In this document: one piece after another, positions 20,122 to 27,388 of the stretch
How the letters are laid out: the number at the start of each line of letters is the position of its first letter
How positions within the stretch are numbered: position 1 is the stretch's first letter
NCBI RefSeq assembly: GCF_030160115.1
Contig: NZ_BSNS01000007.1
Location: 669,501 to 733,500, forward strand
Origin: Devosia nitrariae
GTDB lineage: Bacteria; Pseudomonadota; Alphaproteobacteria; Rhizobiales; Devosiaceae
Length of the DNA: 64,000 nt
Direction of reading: 5' to 3'
Notes under the pieces: generated by a model
The model's database searches: none
What the model was told of the DNA's origin: nothing
The model's input: only the letters and a program-made list of their open reading frames with translations
Made by a program: the position numbers and the translations under genes

Positions 20122-21476
20122 GGCCGCACCGGCCCGTCATTGCGCTTGCGCTGAGCCGCATCGATCGGGGTGACAGTCCCGTCCACCGCATCGGCACTCG
20201 AACTGGCGGGAACCGCCGGGGTGTCCACAGCCGGAGGGTCCTCCACCACGATCGGTTCGGTGCTCGTTGTCGGCGCCGGAGATGCTTCCTCCGCATTGAT
20301 CTGGCGATAGAGCGCGAGCGCGCGGATCATCTCGGCGGCCGTGACCGATTCCGCCTCGTCCATGGCCTCTGCGTCCCTGCGCATCGCGTCGTTGACCACC
20401 ATCAGTACGAGGACCAACACCACCGGCAACAGGTCGATGGAGATAGCGCCTGCCCAGGAGGGGATGAAGTCGGACCAATAGTGGATGACCGCTTCGGCGT
20501 TCGAGAGCGGCACGAACCGCCGCTGCTCGGCCGGCGCCTGGGCGAGGATTTCGTCGGCCGCCGCGGTGAGTGCCGCCGATTGCGCGGCAACCGAGGCGCG
20601 CACGGTCTCCATCACCTGGTCCTGGCGCGAGACGAGGTCGGCCGTCCCGCCGTCGGCGACCGGCGCGATGAAGCCGGCCGAAAGATCGGCCGCCGCGCGC
20701 TTGACCGAGGGGGCAACGCCTGTCTGCTCCAGCGCCGCGACCACAGCCGTCAACTGCACGGCTTCCGCCGAGAACTGGTCCGAGCGCGGCCCGATATTGC
20801 CGGGCGTCGAGACAAGTTCGCGCATGGTGGCGAGCCGGGCGCTGCCTTGATCGAAGAGTTCCTGCACCTCACCCCGCGATCCGGTGATGCTGGCGGCGAG
20901 TTCGTCCATCTGTGCGCTCATTTGCGTCAGCAGCTGCACGACACTGCCGGAGCCCTGCGTGCCGGTCAGCGCCCCGCTCTCGCGCTCGTTGAGCGCCAGC
21001 CGCTCGAACCGGTCCGAGGCGCGCAGCACGTCCGGCAACAGGCTTTGGGCCGACAGCGCATTGGCATGAGCCCGGTCGAGGTCCTCGGCGTAGCCCTCGA
21101 GGGTCACCGCCATATGCTGCTCGAGCGCAGCCGAGCCTGCGAGCGCGGCTGCATTGAGCCAGGAGCTCATGGCGATGATCATGGCGCACCCGACCGCCAT
21201 GATGGCGAAGAGCGCGATGCGCTGGAAGCCGGAGACGACCAGCGGCACGAAGCGCAGCATGAACGTCCAGAAGGCGTAGATGGCGACCGACACCGCAGCC
21301 GAATAGATGATGGCGGCAAAGAAGACGAAGGATGCCGATCCGTCGAGCAGCCCCCTGACCCCGAGATAGGTGTAGACGCCGGAGGCGAGCGCCAGCACGG
21401 CGAGCGCAAAGCGGGACATCGTCTCGACGCCCCTCATGGTATCGGCAAGACGAACGGCATTGTTGCGCAGGTTCAT
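20118..21476 (-). CDS. membrane protein of unknown function, partner of the ClpP-fold gene
   Basis: A 452-aa protein. Three membrane helices lie at about residues 20-45, 50-75 and 80-110, a long helical, probably periplasmic stretch at 120-330 (GYAEDLDRAHANALSAQSLL, LLTQMSAQMDELAASI), and a fourth helix near 345-365 (LLPVVLVLVLMVVNDAM). A Pro/Thr/Ser-rich cytoplasmic tail ends in RKRNDGPVRP. The layout of membrane anchor, coiled-coil stalk and disordered tail resembles a scaffold or sensor, but there is no HAMP, kinase or MCP signature. It is translationally coupled to the ClpP-fold protein. I do not recognise the family. Confidence 0.75.
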   Translation of the reverse strand: MNLRNNAVRLADTMRGVETMSRFALAVLALASGVYTYLGVRGLLDGSASFVFFAAIIYSAAVSVAIYAFWTFMLRFVPLVVSGFQRIALFAIMAVGCAMIIAMSSWLNAAALAGSAALEQHMAVTLEGYAEDLDRAHANALSAQSLLPDVLRASDRFERLALNERESGALTGTQGSGSVVQLLTQMSAQMDELAASITGSRGEVQELFDQGSARLATMRELVSTPGNIGPRSDQFSAEAVQLTAVVAALEQTGVAPSVKRAAADLSAGFIAPVADGGTADLVSRQDQVMETVRASVAAQSAALTAAADEILAQAPAEQRRFVPLSNAEAVIHYWSDFIPSWAGAISIDLLPVVLVLVLMVVNDAMRRDAEAMDEAESVTAAEMIRALALYRQINAEEASPAPTTSTEPIVVEDPPAVDTPAVPASSSADAVDGTVTPIDAAQRKRNDGPVRP

Positions 21477-21518
21477 GGCGAGATCTGCCCCCGGATTGGA
21501 CCTTGCCGGGAGGTTAAC

Positions 21519-21575
21519 ATGGCGAAGCCGGCAAGAAATAGGCGGAGCAAAGCCGGGCAGGCAGGGCCGTTCTGA
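21519..21575 (+). CDS. possible 18-aa basic peptide
   Basis: MAKPARNRRSKAGQAGPF followed by TGA. A strong ribosome-binding site, GGGAGG, lies 6 nt upstream of the ATG. It sits alone in the gap between two minus-strand genes, reading outward from the membrane-protein gene. Such short basic frames arise by chance in GC-rich DNA, so this is a candidate only. Confidence 0.25.
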   Translation: MAKPARNRRSKAGQAGPF

Positions 21576-21600
21576 CGTTTGCGTGAAGCAGCTGCAGCGT

Positions 21601-21692
21601 CTTTAGCAAAAGTTGGACACCACTTTTGCGGTTCGAAAACCCAACAGATCCAGAAACTGGAACGACCGTCGCTCCGATTCCGTCAGACCAAC
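21601..21692. repeat. RIME-like repeat
   Basis: TTTAGCAAAAGTTGGACACCAC then TTTTGCGGTTCGAAAACCC, and a closing half of the distal hairpin (CGCTCCGATTCCGTCAG). It shares its core with the copies at 10704 and 37514. It ends at the stop of the helical-repeat gene. Confidence 0.65.
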
Positions 21693-21699
21693 ACGCGCT

Positions 21700-22323
21700 T
21701 TACCCGCCCATCTTGCGCATCAACCGTTCAATGCGCTCGCGTTTGGCGCGCTGCGTAACCGCGCCGATCCGCGACTTGAGAACGGCGAGGAATCCTGGCT
21801 TGGCCTCCTCGGTGAGCACGCTTGCCGTTTCCTCGGCATAGGTGGGGAACTGGTTGGGCGCTGCCTTCTTCAGTCGTTCGACCAGGATCGGCACTGTCTC
21901 GTCGGCATGGCCCTTGGCCGCCAGCTTGACAAGGATAGCCGTGCAGCTGTCGTTGGCGATGACCGAGCCCTTATCGGCTGCCGCGATGATCCTGGGCAGT
22001 TCCTTGAGGATCGTCTCAGGCCGCTGCTCGGTGATTGCCTCAAGCGCCTGCATGGCCCCCCACACCTGGCGGTTGGTGTGGCTGGCAAGGAGGTCGAGGA
22101 AGACCTGCGTATAGGGCGCGATGAGGTTGGGCTTTCTCTCGCCGACCTCGTAGAGGACCTTGAGGGCATCGCTACGCTGTCGCTTGTCGCCGGTGCGCAG
22201 CACACCCACCAGTTCCGTGATCGCCGCCTTGTCCTCCTTGGCCGCCACCTCTTCGGCAAGCGCCAGGTTCGGACCCTCATCGCGTCGCTCGAGGGCACCG
22301 GCAAGACGGTCGAGAACGGTCAT
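21700..22323 (-). CDS. HEAT-like helical repeat protein, unknown function
   Basis: A 207-aa soluble, almost all-helical protein. Its helices (LADEVAAKEDKAAITELVG-like, then RQRSDALKVLYEVGERKPNL, QVWGAMQALEAITEQRPETI, NDSCTAILVKLAAKGHADE, and PTYAEETASVLTEEAKPGFL) are spaced about 35-40 residues apart, as in HEAT or ARM repeats that bind protein partners. No catalytic motif is seen. I prefer the ATG at 22323 (MTVLDRLAGALERRD). The frame runs on to a TTG at 22389, but that lies inside the deoD stop region and has no ribosome site. It is downstream of deoD on the same strand and may be cotranscribed. Confidence 0.7.
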   Translation of the reverse strand: MTVLDRLAGALERRDEGPNLALAEEVAAKEDKAAITELVGVLRTGDKRQRSDALKVLYEVGERKPNLIAPYTQVFLDLLASHTNRQVWGAMQALEAITEQRPETILKELPRIIAAADKGSVIANDSCTAILVKLAAKGHADETVPILVERLKKAAPNQFPTYAEETASVLTEEAKPGFLAVLKSRIGAVTQRAKRERIERLMRKMGG

Positions 22324-22372
22324 GGCAAACTGGTCCTGCTGGAAGGCTGCGGGTGCGGCTGAGATAGGCGTC

Positions 22373-23086
22373 CTACCCTTCGATGGCAACCTCGAGCGCC
22401 AGCGTCACCATGTCCTTCAGGGATGTCTGCCGGGCATCGGCATCGATCTGTTCGCCGGTGATGAGGCAGTCGGTCATGGTGCAGACGGCGAGCGCCCGAA
22501 CGCCGAAGCGGGCCGCCAGCGTATAGAGTGCGGCCGCTTCCATCTCGACCCCGATGACGCCATGGTCGGGCAACAGACCGTAGCCTTCAAGACCGGGCTC
22601 GCGGTGATAGAAGATGTCGGACGAGAGCATGTTGCCCGCATGCACCTTGAGCCCGGCCGCTTCGGCCTTCTCGGCCGCCTTGCGCAGCAGGCCGAAATCG
22701 GCAATCGGCGCGAAGTTGTAGGGTCCGAACCTATCCTTGACGATGGCGCTGTCCGTGGACGCCGCCTGGGCGAGGATCACATCGCGCACCTTGACCTTGG
22801 CGTTGAGGCCTCCGCAGGTACCGACGCGGAGCAGGGTCTTGACCCCATAACTGTTGATGAGCTCGTGCACATAGATCGAGAGCGAGGGCTGGCCCATGCC
22901 GGTCGCCTGCACCGAAACCCGCTTGCCCTTGTAGCTGCCGGTAAAGCCGAGGCAGTTGCGCACGCCATTGACCTGTCTTGCGTCGGCGAGGAATGTCTCG
23001 GCGATCCATTTGGCGCGTAGGGGATCACCCGGCAGCAGCACGGCTTCGGCATAGTCGCCCGGCTGGGCTTGGTTGTGCGGGGTCAT
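22373..23086 (-). CDS. deoD: purine-nucleoside phosphorylase DeoD
   Basis: A 237-aa hexameric-type PNP that splits purine (deoxy)nucleosides with phosphate to base and (deoxy)ribose-1-phosphate for salvage. Motifs: VLLPGDPLRAKWIAETFL (phosphate-binding Gly-Asp-Pro), GMGQPSLSIYVHELI, LRVGTCGGL (phosphate Arg), and VEMEAAALYTLAARFGV with the nucleoside-binding Glu. The catalytic Asp lies in CTMTDCLITGE. The ATG at 23086 has AGGAG 6 nt upstream. The helical-repeat gene follows; the genes before it are separated by a RIME-like element. Confidence 0.96.
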   Translation of the reverse strand: MTPHNQAQPGDYAEAVLLPGDPLRAKWIAETFLADARQVNGVRNCLGFTGSYKGKRVSVQATGMGQPSLSIYVHELINSYGVKTLLRVGTCGGLNAKVKVRDVILAQAASTDSAIVKDRFGPYNFAPIADFGLLRKAAEKAEAAGLKVHAGNMLSSDIFYHREPGLEGYGLLPDHGVIGVEMEAAALYTLAARFGVRALAVCTMTDCLITGEQIDADARQTSLKDMVTLALEVAIEG

Positions 23087-23167
23087 GGGCGCTCCTGGTC
23101 AGTCGGAAAAATTCCGCCGAACCTGCCGTAAGGGGTGCGGGGTGTCCAGAGGCTTACGCGACCGCTA

Positions 23168-23268
23168 AGCGGGATGCGAAATAGTGGGAACCGGTCTTTC
23201 GCGACAATCCCGCGACAACGAGAAGCTAGAGCGCAATTTTGATTCTATCGAATCGCACTGCGCCCTAG
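23168..23268. repeat. RIME-like repeat, full copy
   Basis: GCGGGATGCGAAATAGTGGG, ACCGGTCTTTCGCGACAATC, CCGCGACAACGAGAAG, then a closing arm CTAGAGCGCAATTTTGATTC with GAATCGCACTGCGCCCTAG. The GCGAAA...TTTCGC part forms a stem. It covers the stop codon of the minus-strand methyltransferase gene and may end its transcription. Confidence 0.72.
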
Positions 23269-24461
23269 CGCCGGAACGTGGCGGCGATCTCGACATGGGT
23301 CGACCAGGCGAACTGATCGACGGCCACGAGGTCTTCCAGCGCAAAGCCAGAATCGGCGAGAAGCCTCGCATCCCGGGCGAAGGTGCGCGGATCGCACGAG
23401 ACCATCACCACATTCCTGAGCTTCGAGGCTGCAATCTCGCGCACCTGCGCCTCGGCGCCGGCCCGCGGCGGATCTAGGACGACACAGTCGAAGCCGGCGA
23501 GCTCGAAGCGGGTCAGCGGATCGCGGAAGAGGTCGCGCGCCTTGGCCGTGACCTGCTTGAGGCCTGAGGCATGGCGGGCGGACTTGTCGAGCGCAGCGAT
23601 GCCCGCCCGGTCGCTGTCGTGGGCCAGAACCCGCGCCGTTTCGGCAAGCCGCAGTGTGAAGGGGCCGACGCCGCAGAAGAGATCGGCGACGATTTTCGCC
23701 TTGCCGACCGCCGCGCAAACGTAATCGGCGAGCGCCCTCTCGGCCGCCTCCGTCGCCTGCAGGAAGCTGCCGATCGGCAGCTCGACATCGGCGCGGCCCA
23801 TCGCAACGCGCGGCGGCGCGGCCTGCACCACGAGCTCGCTGTTGAGCGAAAGCCGGGCTAGGCCGAACCGACCCAGCAGCGGGATGAGCTTGTCGCCAGC
23901 GGCTCGTCGCCGCTCGGTGCGCACGCCAACGTCGATCCCGGCCAGCGTCGCAGTGAACGCCACATCCGCCTCCCCCACCCCTGCCTCGACGGCCCGCGCG
24001 ATCTCCGGCGCCCGGGCGAGGGCCGGCACCAGGATCGGACAGCGTTCGATGTCGGCGACCTCGTGGCTGCGCATGCGCATGTACCCGGCGCCCTCGCGCC
24101 GCGCATGCAGCGTCGCCCGGCGGCGGCCCGCTCCCACTGCATCGATGAAACGATGAACTACCGCATCGAGGCCCTGATGGCGAAGGGGCGTCTCGATGAG
24201 ACCGATCTTGAACGCCTCATAAGCTGGCCGGGCGAGGTGCTGAAGCTGGCAGCCGCCGCATGTGCCGAAATGCGCACAGAACGGTTCACCCCGGTCGGTA
24301 CTTGCTTCGACCACCTCGACAAGCACTGCCCGCTCGCCCTCGATGGCGATGGCGACCCTCTCGCCCGCGAGCGCAAACGGCACGAACACGCGCCGGCCGT
24401 CGATCTCGGCAATGCCTTCGCCCTTGTGGCCAAGGCCGGTGATGGTGGTGGTCAGGGGCAT
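23265..24461 (-). CDS. TrmA/RlmD-type RNA (uracil-5) methyltransferase
   Basis: A 398-aa SAM-dependent enzyme methylating uracil C5, most likely in 23S rRNA as RlmC/RlmD do. A TRAM-like N-terminal domain (residues 1-55) is followed by the 4Fe-4S cysteines Cys62, Cys68 and Cys71 (CAHFGTCGGCQLQH), with Cys141 (IERCPIL) as fourth ligand. The methyltransferase domain has ADLFCGVGPFTLRLA, VLDPPRAGAEAQV and VSCDPRTFARD with the nucleophilic Cys. The TRAM domain is short for RlmD, so the exact target site is uncertain. The ATG is at 24461; upstream lies a 15-bp inverted repeat shared with the end of the MlrC gene. Confidence 0.92.
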   Translation of the reverse strand: MPLTTTITGLGHKGEGIAEIDGRRVFVPFALAGERVAIAIEGERAVLVEVVEASTDRGEPFCAHFGTCGGCQLQHLARPAYEAFKIGLIETPLRHQGLDAVVHRFIDAVGAGRRRATLHARREGAGYMRMRSHEVADIERCPILVPALARAPEIARAVEAGVGEADVAFTATLAGIDVGVRTERRRAAGDKLIPLLGRFGLARLSLNSELVVQAAPPRVAMGRADVELPIGSFLQATEAAERALADYVCAAVGKAKIVADLFCGVGPFTLRLAETARVLAHDSDRAGIAALDKSARHASGLKQVTAKARDLFRDPLTRFELAGFDCVVLDPPRAGAEAQVREIAASKLRNVVMVSCDPRTFARDARLLADSGFALEDLVAVDQFAWSTHVEIAATFRR

Positions 24462-24470
24462 GGGGAAGAA

Positions 24471-24550
24471 GCGAATAGCGAATAGGGGAAGGCCCCAATA
24501 GCACGTCCTGTCTCGAACTTCCTCTATTCGCTACTCCCTATTCGCTATTC
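24471..24550. repeat. inverted repeat of GAATAGC units
   Basis: GAATAGCGAATAGGG at 24473-24487 and its exact reverse complement CCCTATTCGCTATTC at 24536-24550 surround 48 nt that hold another CTATTCGCTA (24524-24533). The units overlap as a short direct repeat (GCGAATAGCGAATAG). The right arm contains the stop codon of the MlrC-like gene. Confidence 0.85.
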
Positions 24551-26011
24551 ACTACCCTTCCACGGATCCTCGACCATCGGCCAGATATCGCGCCGCGCCT
24601 TGCGATAGGGCGTGGTCTTGGGATCGTTGGGATAGGGCCGGCCGGCCGAGCAGTAGACGATCTCGGAGGCGATCCTGATAAAGGAATCGTAGAAGTGGTT
24701 GGTCGACTTGATGAGCAGGATCTTCTTGTCTCGCGGATCGATCCCCATCGCGCCGAACACCGAATGGTCCCAGGTCTGCGCACGGGTCGAGTTGAGGATC
24801 ACTTCGATCCCGTCGAAGCTGATGAGCGCGCAATCGCCCATCGGCACCCGCGCGTCCCCGAAGCGCTGCTCGGCGTTGCGTTCAAGCTTTTCAACCCGCA
24901 CCTGCTTGTCGATCGGGTCGCCGGTGAACGGGGCTGACTTGGCGCCGAAGCGCAAGGGGATCTCAGCGCCCTCACCGGCCGAAAAGCAGATCTGCACGGC
25001 CACCGGATCCCAGATGGTACCGACGGCGACGCCTTCAGCGCCTTGGGCGATGAGCTCGCCGAGGACGACTGTCGCATCGCCCGCCGTGCCGCCCCCCGGA
25101 TTATCCCACATGTCGGTGATGACCACCGGCCCCTTCTCGGCCGAGAGCGCCCTGGCCACGGCCTGCTTCTCGTCGAGTTGCGGCATCATGAAGGTGCCGC
25201 GCAAAGAAAACAGCTCGCGCCCCAACGTCTCGGCGAGAGCCTCGCCCTTGTGCGCGTCGTTGTCGGTGACCACCACCACCTTGGTCCCCATTTCCGGCAC
25301 GTCGCCGGCCATGAAGCCGTGGATGACCGAGATCGACAGTACGCCGGGCTCCGATTTCTCGAGGGCATAGAGCCGGTCGACGAAGGCGCGCATTGGATCG
25401 CGCGAGGTCGGGAAGACATCGATCATGCGGCAATCGAAGATGCTCATTACCGGCCTTGCCCGCCCCTCGAGATGCATGGCGGCGATGCGCCAGAGGTCCT
25501 CGGCGCGCTCGACGAAGTCGGTATGGGGGAATTCCTTGAAGACGGTGAAAAAGTCTGCCGCTGCCGCGCGTTTGGCCGTCATGTGGCTGTGCGGATCGAG
25601 CTCGGCGCAGACGAGCACGTCGGGCCCCACCATCTCGCGTACGCGCGAAAGAAAGTCGCCTTCTGCATCGTCGTAGCCGGCAGCAACCATCGCGCCATGG
25701 AGACCGAGCACCACGCCGTCGACCGGCAGCGCTTGCCTCAGCTGGCCGAGGATCTCGTCGCGCAGCTCCTCATAAGTCTGCCGGTTCACGAGGCCGGCGG
25801 GATCGGCCCAGGCCGCCGTACCCTCGATCAGCGTCCAGCCCTTCTCGGCTGCCACTTTCCGCCCTACGGTGATCGGCGCCGAACAAAGAGTCGGCGTTGC
25901 CGGATGCATGCCGGGCGGGGCATAGAGGGACGCCTCGAATGCCTTGCGGTCGATGCAGATGGGCGAAAAGGTATTGGTCTCGGTGGCAAGGGCGGCGGTA
26001 AAAAGACGCAA
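24545..26011 (-). CDS. M81 family metallopeptidase (MlrC-like)
   Basis: A 488-aa protein matching the whole MlrC family: FTAALATETNTFSP at the start, VVLGLHGAMVAAGYDDAEGDFL, CAELDPHSHMT (metal-site Asp and His), FKEFPHTDFVERAEDLW and the C-terminal-domain DNPGGGTAGDATVVL. MlrC of Sphingomonas degrades linearised microcystin, but most members sit in amino-acid or amide catabolic clusters with unknown substrates. The start is probably TTG 26011 (giving RLFTAALATE at the N-terminus, with AGGG 9 nt upstream); TTG 26020 is the alternative. It is divergent from RidA-SDR-aldolase-like genes, with an operator-like palindrome between. Confidence 0.9.
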   Translation of the reverse strand: MRLFTAALATETNTFSPICIDRKAFEASLYAPPGMHPATPTLCSAPITVGRKVAAEKGWTLIEGTAAWADPAGLVNRQTYEELRDEILGQLRQALPVDGVVLGLHGAMVAAGYDDAEGDFLSRVREMVGPDVLVCAELDPHSHMTAKRAAAADFFTVFKEFPHTDFVERAEDLWRIAAMHLEGRARPVMSIFDCRMIDVFPTSRDPMRAFVDRLYALEKSEPGVLSISVIHGFMAGDVPEMGTKVVVVTDNDAHKGEALAETLGRELFSLRGTFMMPQLDEKQAVARALSAEKGPVVITDMWDNPGGGTAGDATVVLGELIAQGAEGVAVGTIWDPVAVQICFSAGEGAEIPLRFGAKSAPFTGDPIDKQVRVEKLERNAEQRFGDARVPMGDCALISFDGIEVILNSTRAQTWDHSVFGAMGIDPRDKKILLIKSTNHFYDSFIRIASEIVYCSAGRPYPNDPKTTPYRKARRDIWPMVEDPWKGSE

Positions 26012-26120
26012 GGCAGGCAATCCCTAAGAGGTGGCCGGGCCGCGGCGTGGGAGAGGACAGCACACGGCGTCCGGGCAACCTAGCATGGTCGCACCGGCGC
26101 TTTCACGTAAGAAATTTACA

Positions 26121-26136
26121 GAAAATGGGCATTTTC
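26121..26136. promoter_or_regulatory. 16-bp palindrome between MlrC and RidA genes
   Basis: GAAAATGGGCATTTTC is a perfect 7-bp inverted repeat with a 2-nt spacer. Just upstream, GTAAGAAATTTAC (26107-26119) is a near palindrome. The site lies in the 203-bp divergent promoter region and could control both sides. No regulator gene is adjacent. Confidence 0.6.
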
Positions 26137-26214
26137 GCCGAGGTCACGCCGTCAAAATCCCCTAAACTGCTACGTGCAAGAAATTCGCTTACATTTTCAA
26201 TCGGGAGTCGCGAG

Positions 26215-26607
26215 ATGTCGATCATTCGCTATGGCGCCGAGAAGGCCGGTGCCGGTGGCCAGTCCCTACCCTTCGCCCGCGCCGTTCAGGCCGACGGCTG
26301 GCTTTATGTCTCGGGACAGGTGGCGATGAAGGACGGCGAGATCGTCAAGGGCTCGATCGTCGAGGAGACGCACCTCACTATAAAGAACGTCATCGCCATC
26401 CTCGAGGAAGCCGGCTACGGGCTCGAGCATGTGGTGCGCTGCGGCGTCTGGCTCGACGATCCACGCGACTTCTGGAGCTTCAACGGCGTCTACAAGAGCT
26501 ATTTCGGCGAGCATCCACCGGCGCGCGCCTGCGTGCAGAGCCACATGATGGTGGACTGCAAGGTCGAGATCGAGTGCGTCGCCTATAAGGCCCCGGACGG
26601 CCAATGA
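26215..26607 (+). CDS. RidA family protein (enamine/imine deaminase)
   Basis: A 130-aa member of the Rid/YjgF family, which hydrolyses reactive 2-aminoacrylate-type enamines released by PLP enzymes. PFARAVQADGWLYVSGQVAMK and LTIKNVIAILEEAGYGLEHVV are hallmark stretches. Arg104 in PPARACVQSH aligns with the catalytic Arg105 of RidA, and the closing IECVAYKAP supplies the usual Glu region. The ATG at 26215 follows CGGGAG. It is cotranscribed with the SDR (ATGA overlap) and the PLP enzyme after it. That pairing suggests it clears enamines made by the pathway. Confidence 0.92.
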   Translation: MSIIRYGAEKAGAGGQSLPFARAVQADGWLYVSGQVAMKDGEIVKGSIVEETHLTIKNVIAILEEAGYGLEHVVRCGVWLDDPRDFWSFNGVYKSYFGEHPPARACVQSHMMVDCKVEIECVAYKAPDGQ

Positions 26608-27383
26608 CCGCGGCCCCGTTCAGCCTAGAGGGCAAGACGGCGCTGATCACCGGCGCGGGCGGCGGCATCGGGCGGGCCCTCGTCTCGGCCTGCCGGGAGG
26701 CGGGCGCAGCGGTCGTCGGCGCCGATCGGGAAGCGGCGATGCTCGATGGGCTCGATCTTGCCAGCCGGGTCGTCTGCGACCTGTCCGATACCGCCGCGAC
26801 CCAGATGGCCGTCCGCGACCACCTCGCCGCCCACGGCGCTCCCGACATCCTCGTTTCCAACGCCGGCTTCACTCGCGCCGAGACTATTGAACAGGTCGAT
26901 ATGGCGGTCTGGGAGTCCGAACTCGCCATCAACCTCAACGGGGCCTATGCGGTCGCCGCCCCGATCATCGAGGCCATGGCCGCGCGCGGGGCGGGAAGCG
27001 TCGTCTTCATCGCCTCGGTCAACGGCCTCGCTCACTTCGGCAATCCGGCCTATTCGGCCGCCAAAGCCGGGCTCATCGCCTATGCCCGGGCCATCGCCCT
27101 CGAGCGCGGCCACCGTGGGGTGCGCGCCAATGTCGTCTGCCCGGGCTCGGTCAGAACCCCAGCGTGGGACCACCGCCTCGAAAAGAACCCGACGCTCCTC
27201 GACAAGGTCCTGCCGCACTATCCGCTCGGACGCCTGGTCAGCCCGCAGGAAGTGGCCAACGCCGTGATCTTCTTTGCTTCGGACGCCTCCTCGGGCATCA
27301 CCGGCACGACGCTTGCGGTCGATGCCGGCTTGACCGCCGGATATATGCGGTTCGTCAGCGACTTGCTGACGCAAGAGAACTGA
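26604..27383 (+). CDS. SDR family NAD(P)-dependent oxidoreductase
   Basis: A classical short-chain dehydrogenase, 259 aa. The Rossmann motif TGAGGGIG is at residues 16-23, NAG at about 90 (VSNAG), the catalytic Ser in FIASVNGLAHFG and the YSAAK dyad (YSAAKAGLIAYA). The C-terminus has the SDR block CPGSVRTPAW and FFASDASSGITGTTLAVDAG. ADRE after beta-2 (an Asp at that position) suggests a preference for NAD over NADP. The substrate is probably a hydroxy acid or hydroxy-amino-acid product of the neighbouring enzymes, by context only. The start overlaps the RidA stop. Confidence 0.9.
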   Translation: MTAAPFSLEGKTALITGAGGGIGRALVSACREAGAAVVGADREAAMLDGLDLASRVVCDLSDTAATQMAVRDHLAAHGAPDILVSNAGFTRAETIEQVDMAVWESELAINLNGAYAVAAPIIEAMAARGAGSVVFIASVNGLAHFGNPAYSAAKAGLIAYARAIALERGHRGVRANVVCPGSVRTPAWDHRLEKNPTLLDKVLPHYPLGRLVSPQEVANAVIFFASDASSGITGTTLAVDAGLTAGYMRFVSDLLTQEN

Positions 27384-27388
27384 ACGCT

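Noticed and set aside
24063..24501. Plus-strand open frames over the 5' part of the methyltransferase gene
   Set aside because: Shadows of the minus-strand methyltransferase, which carries clear Fe-S and SAM motifs.
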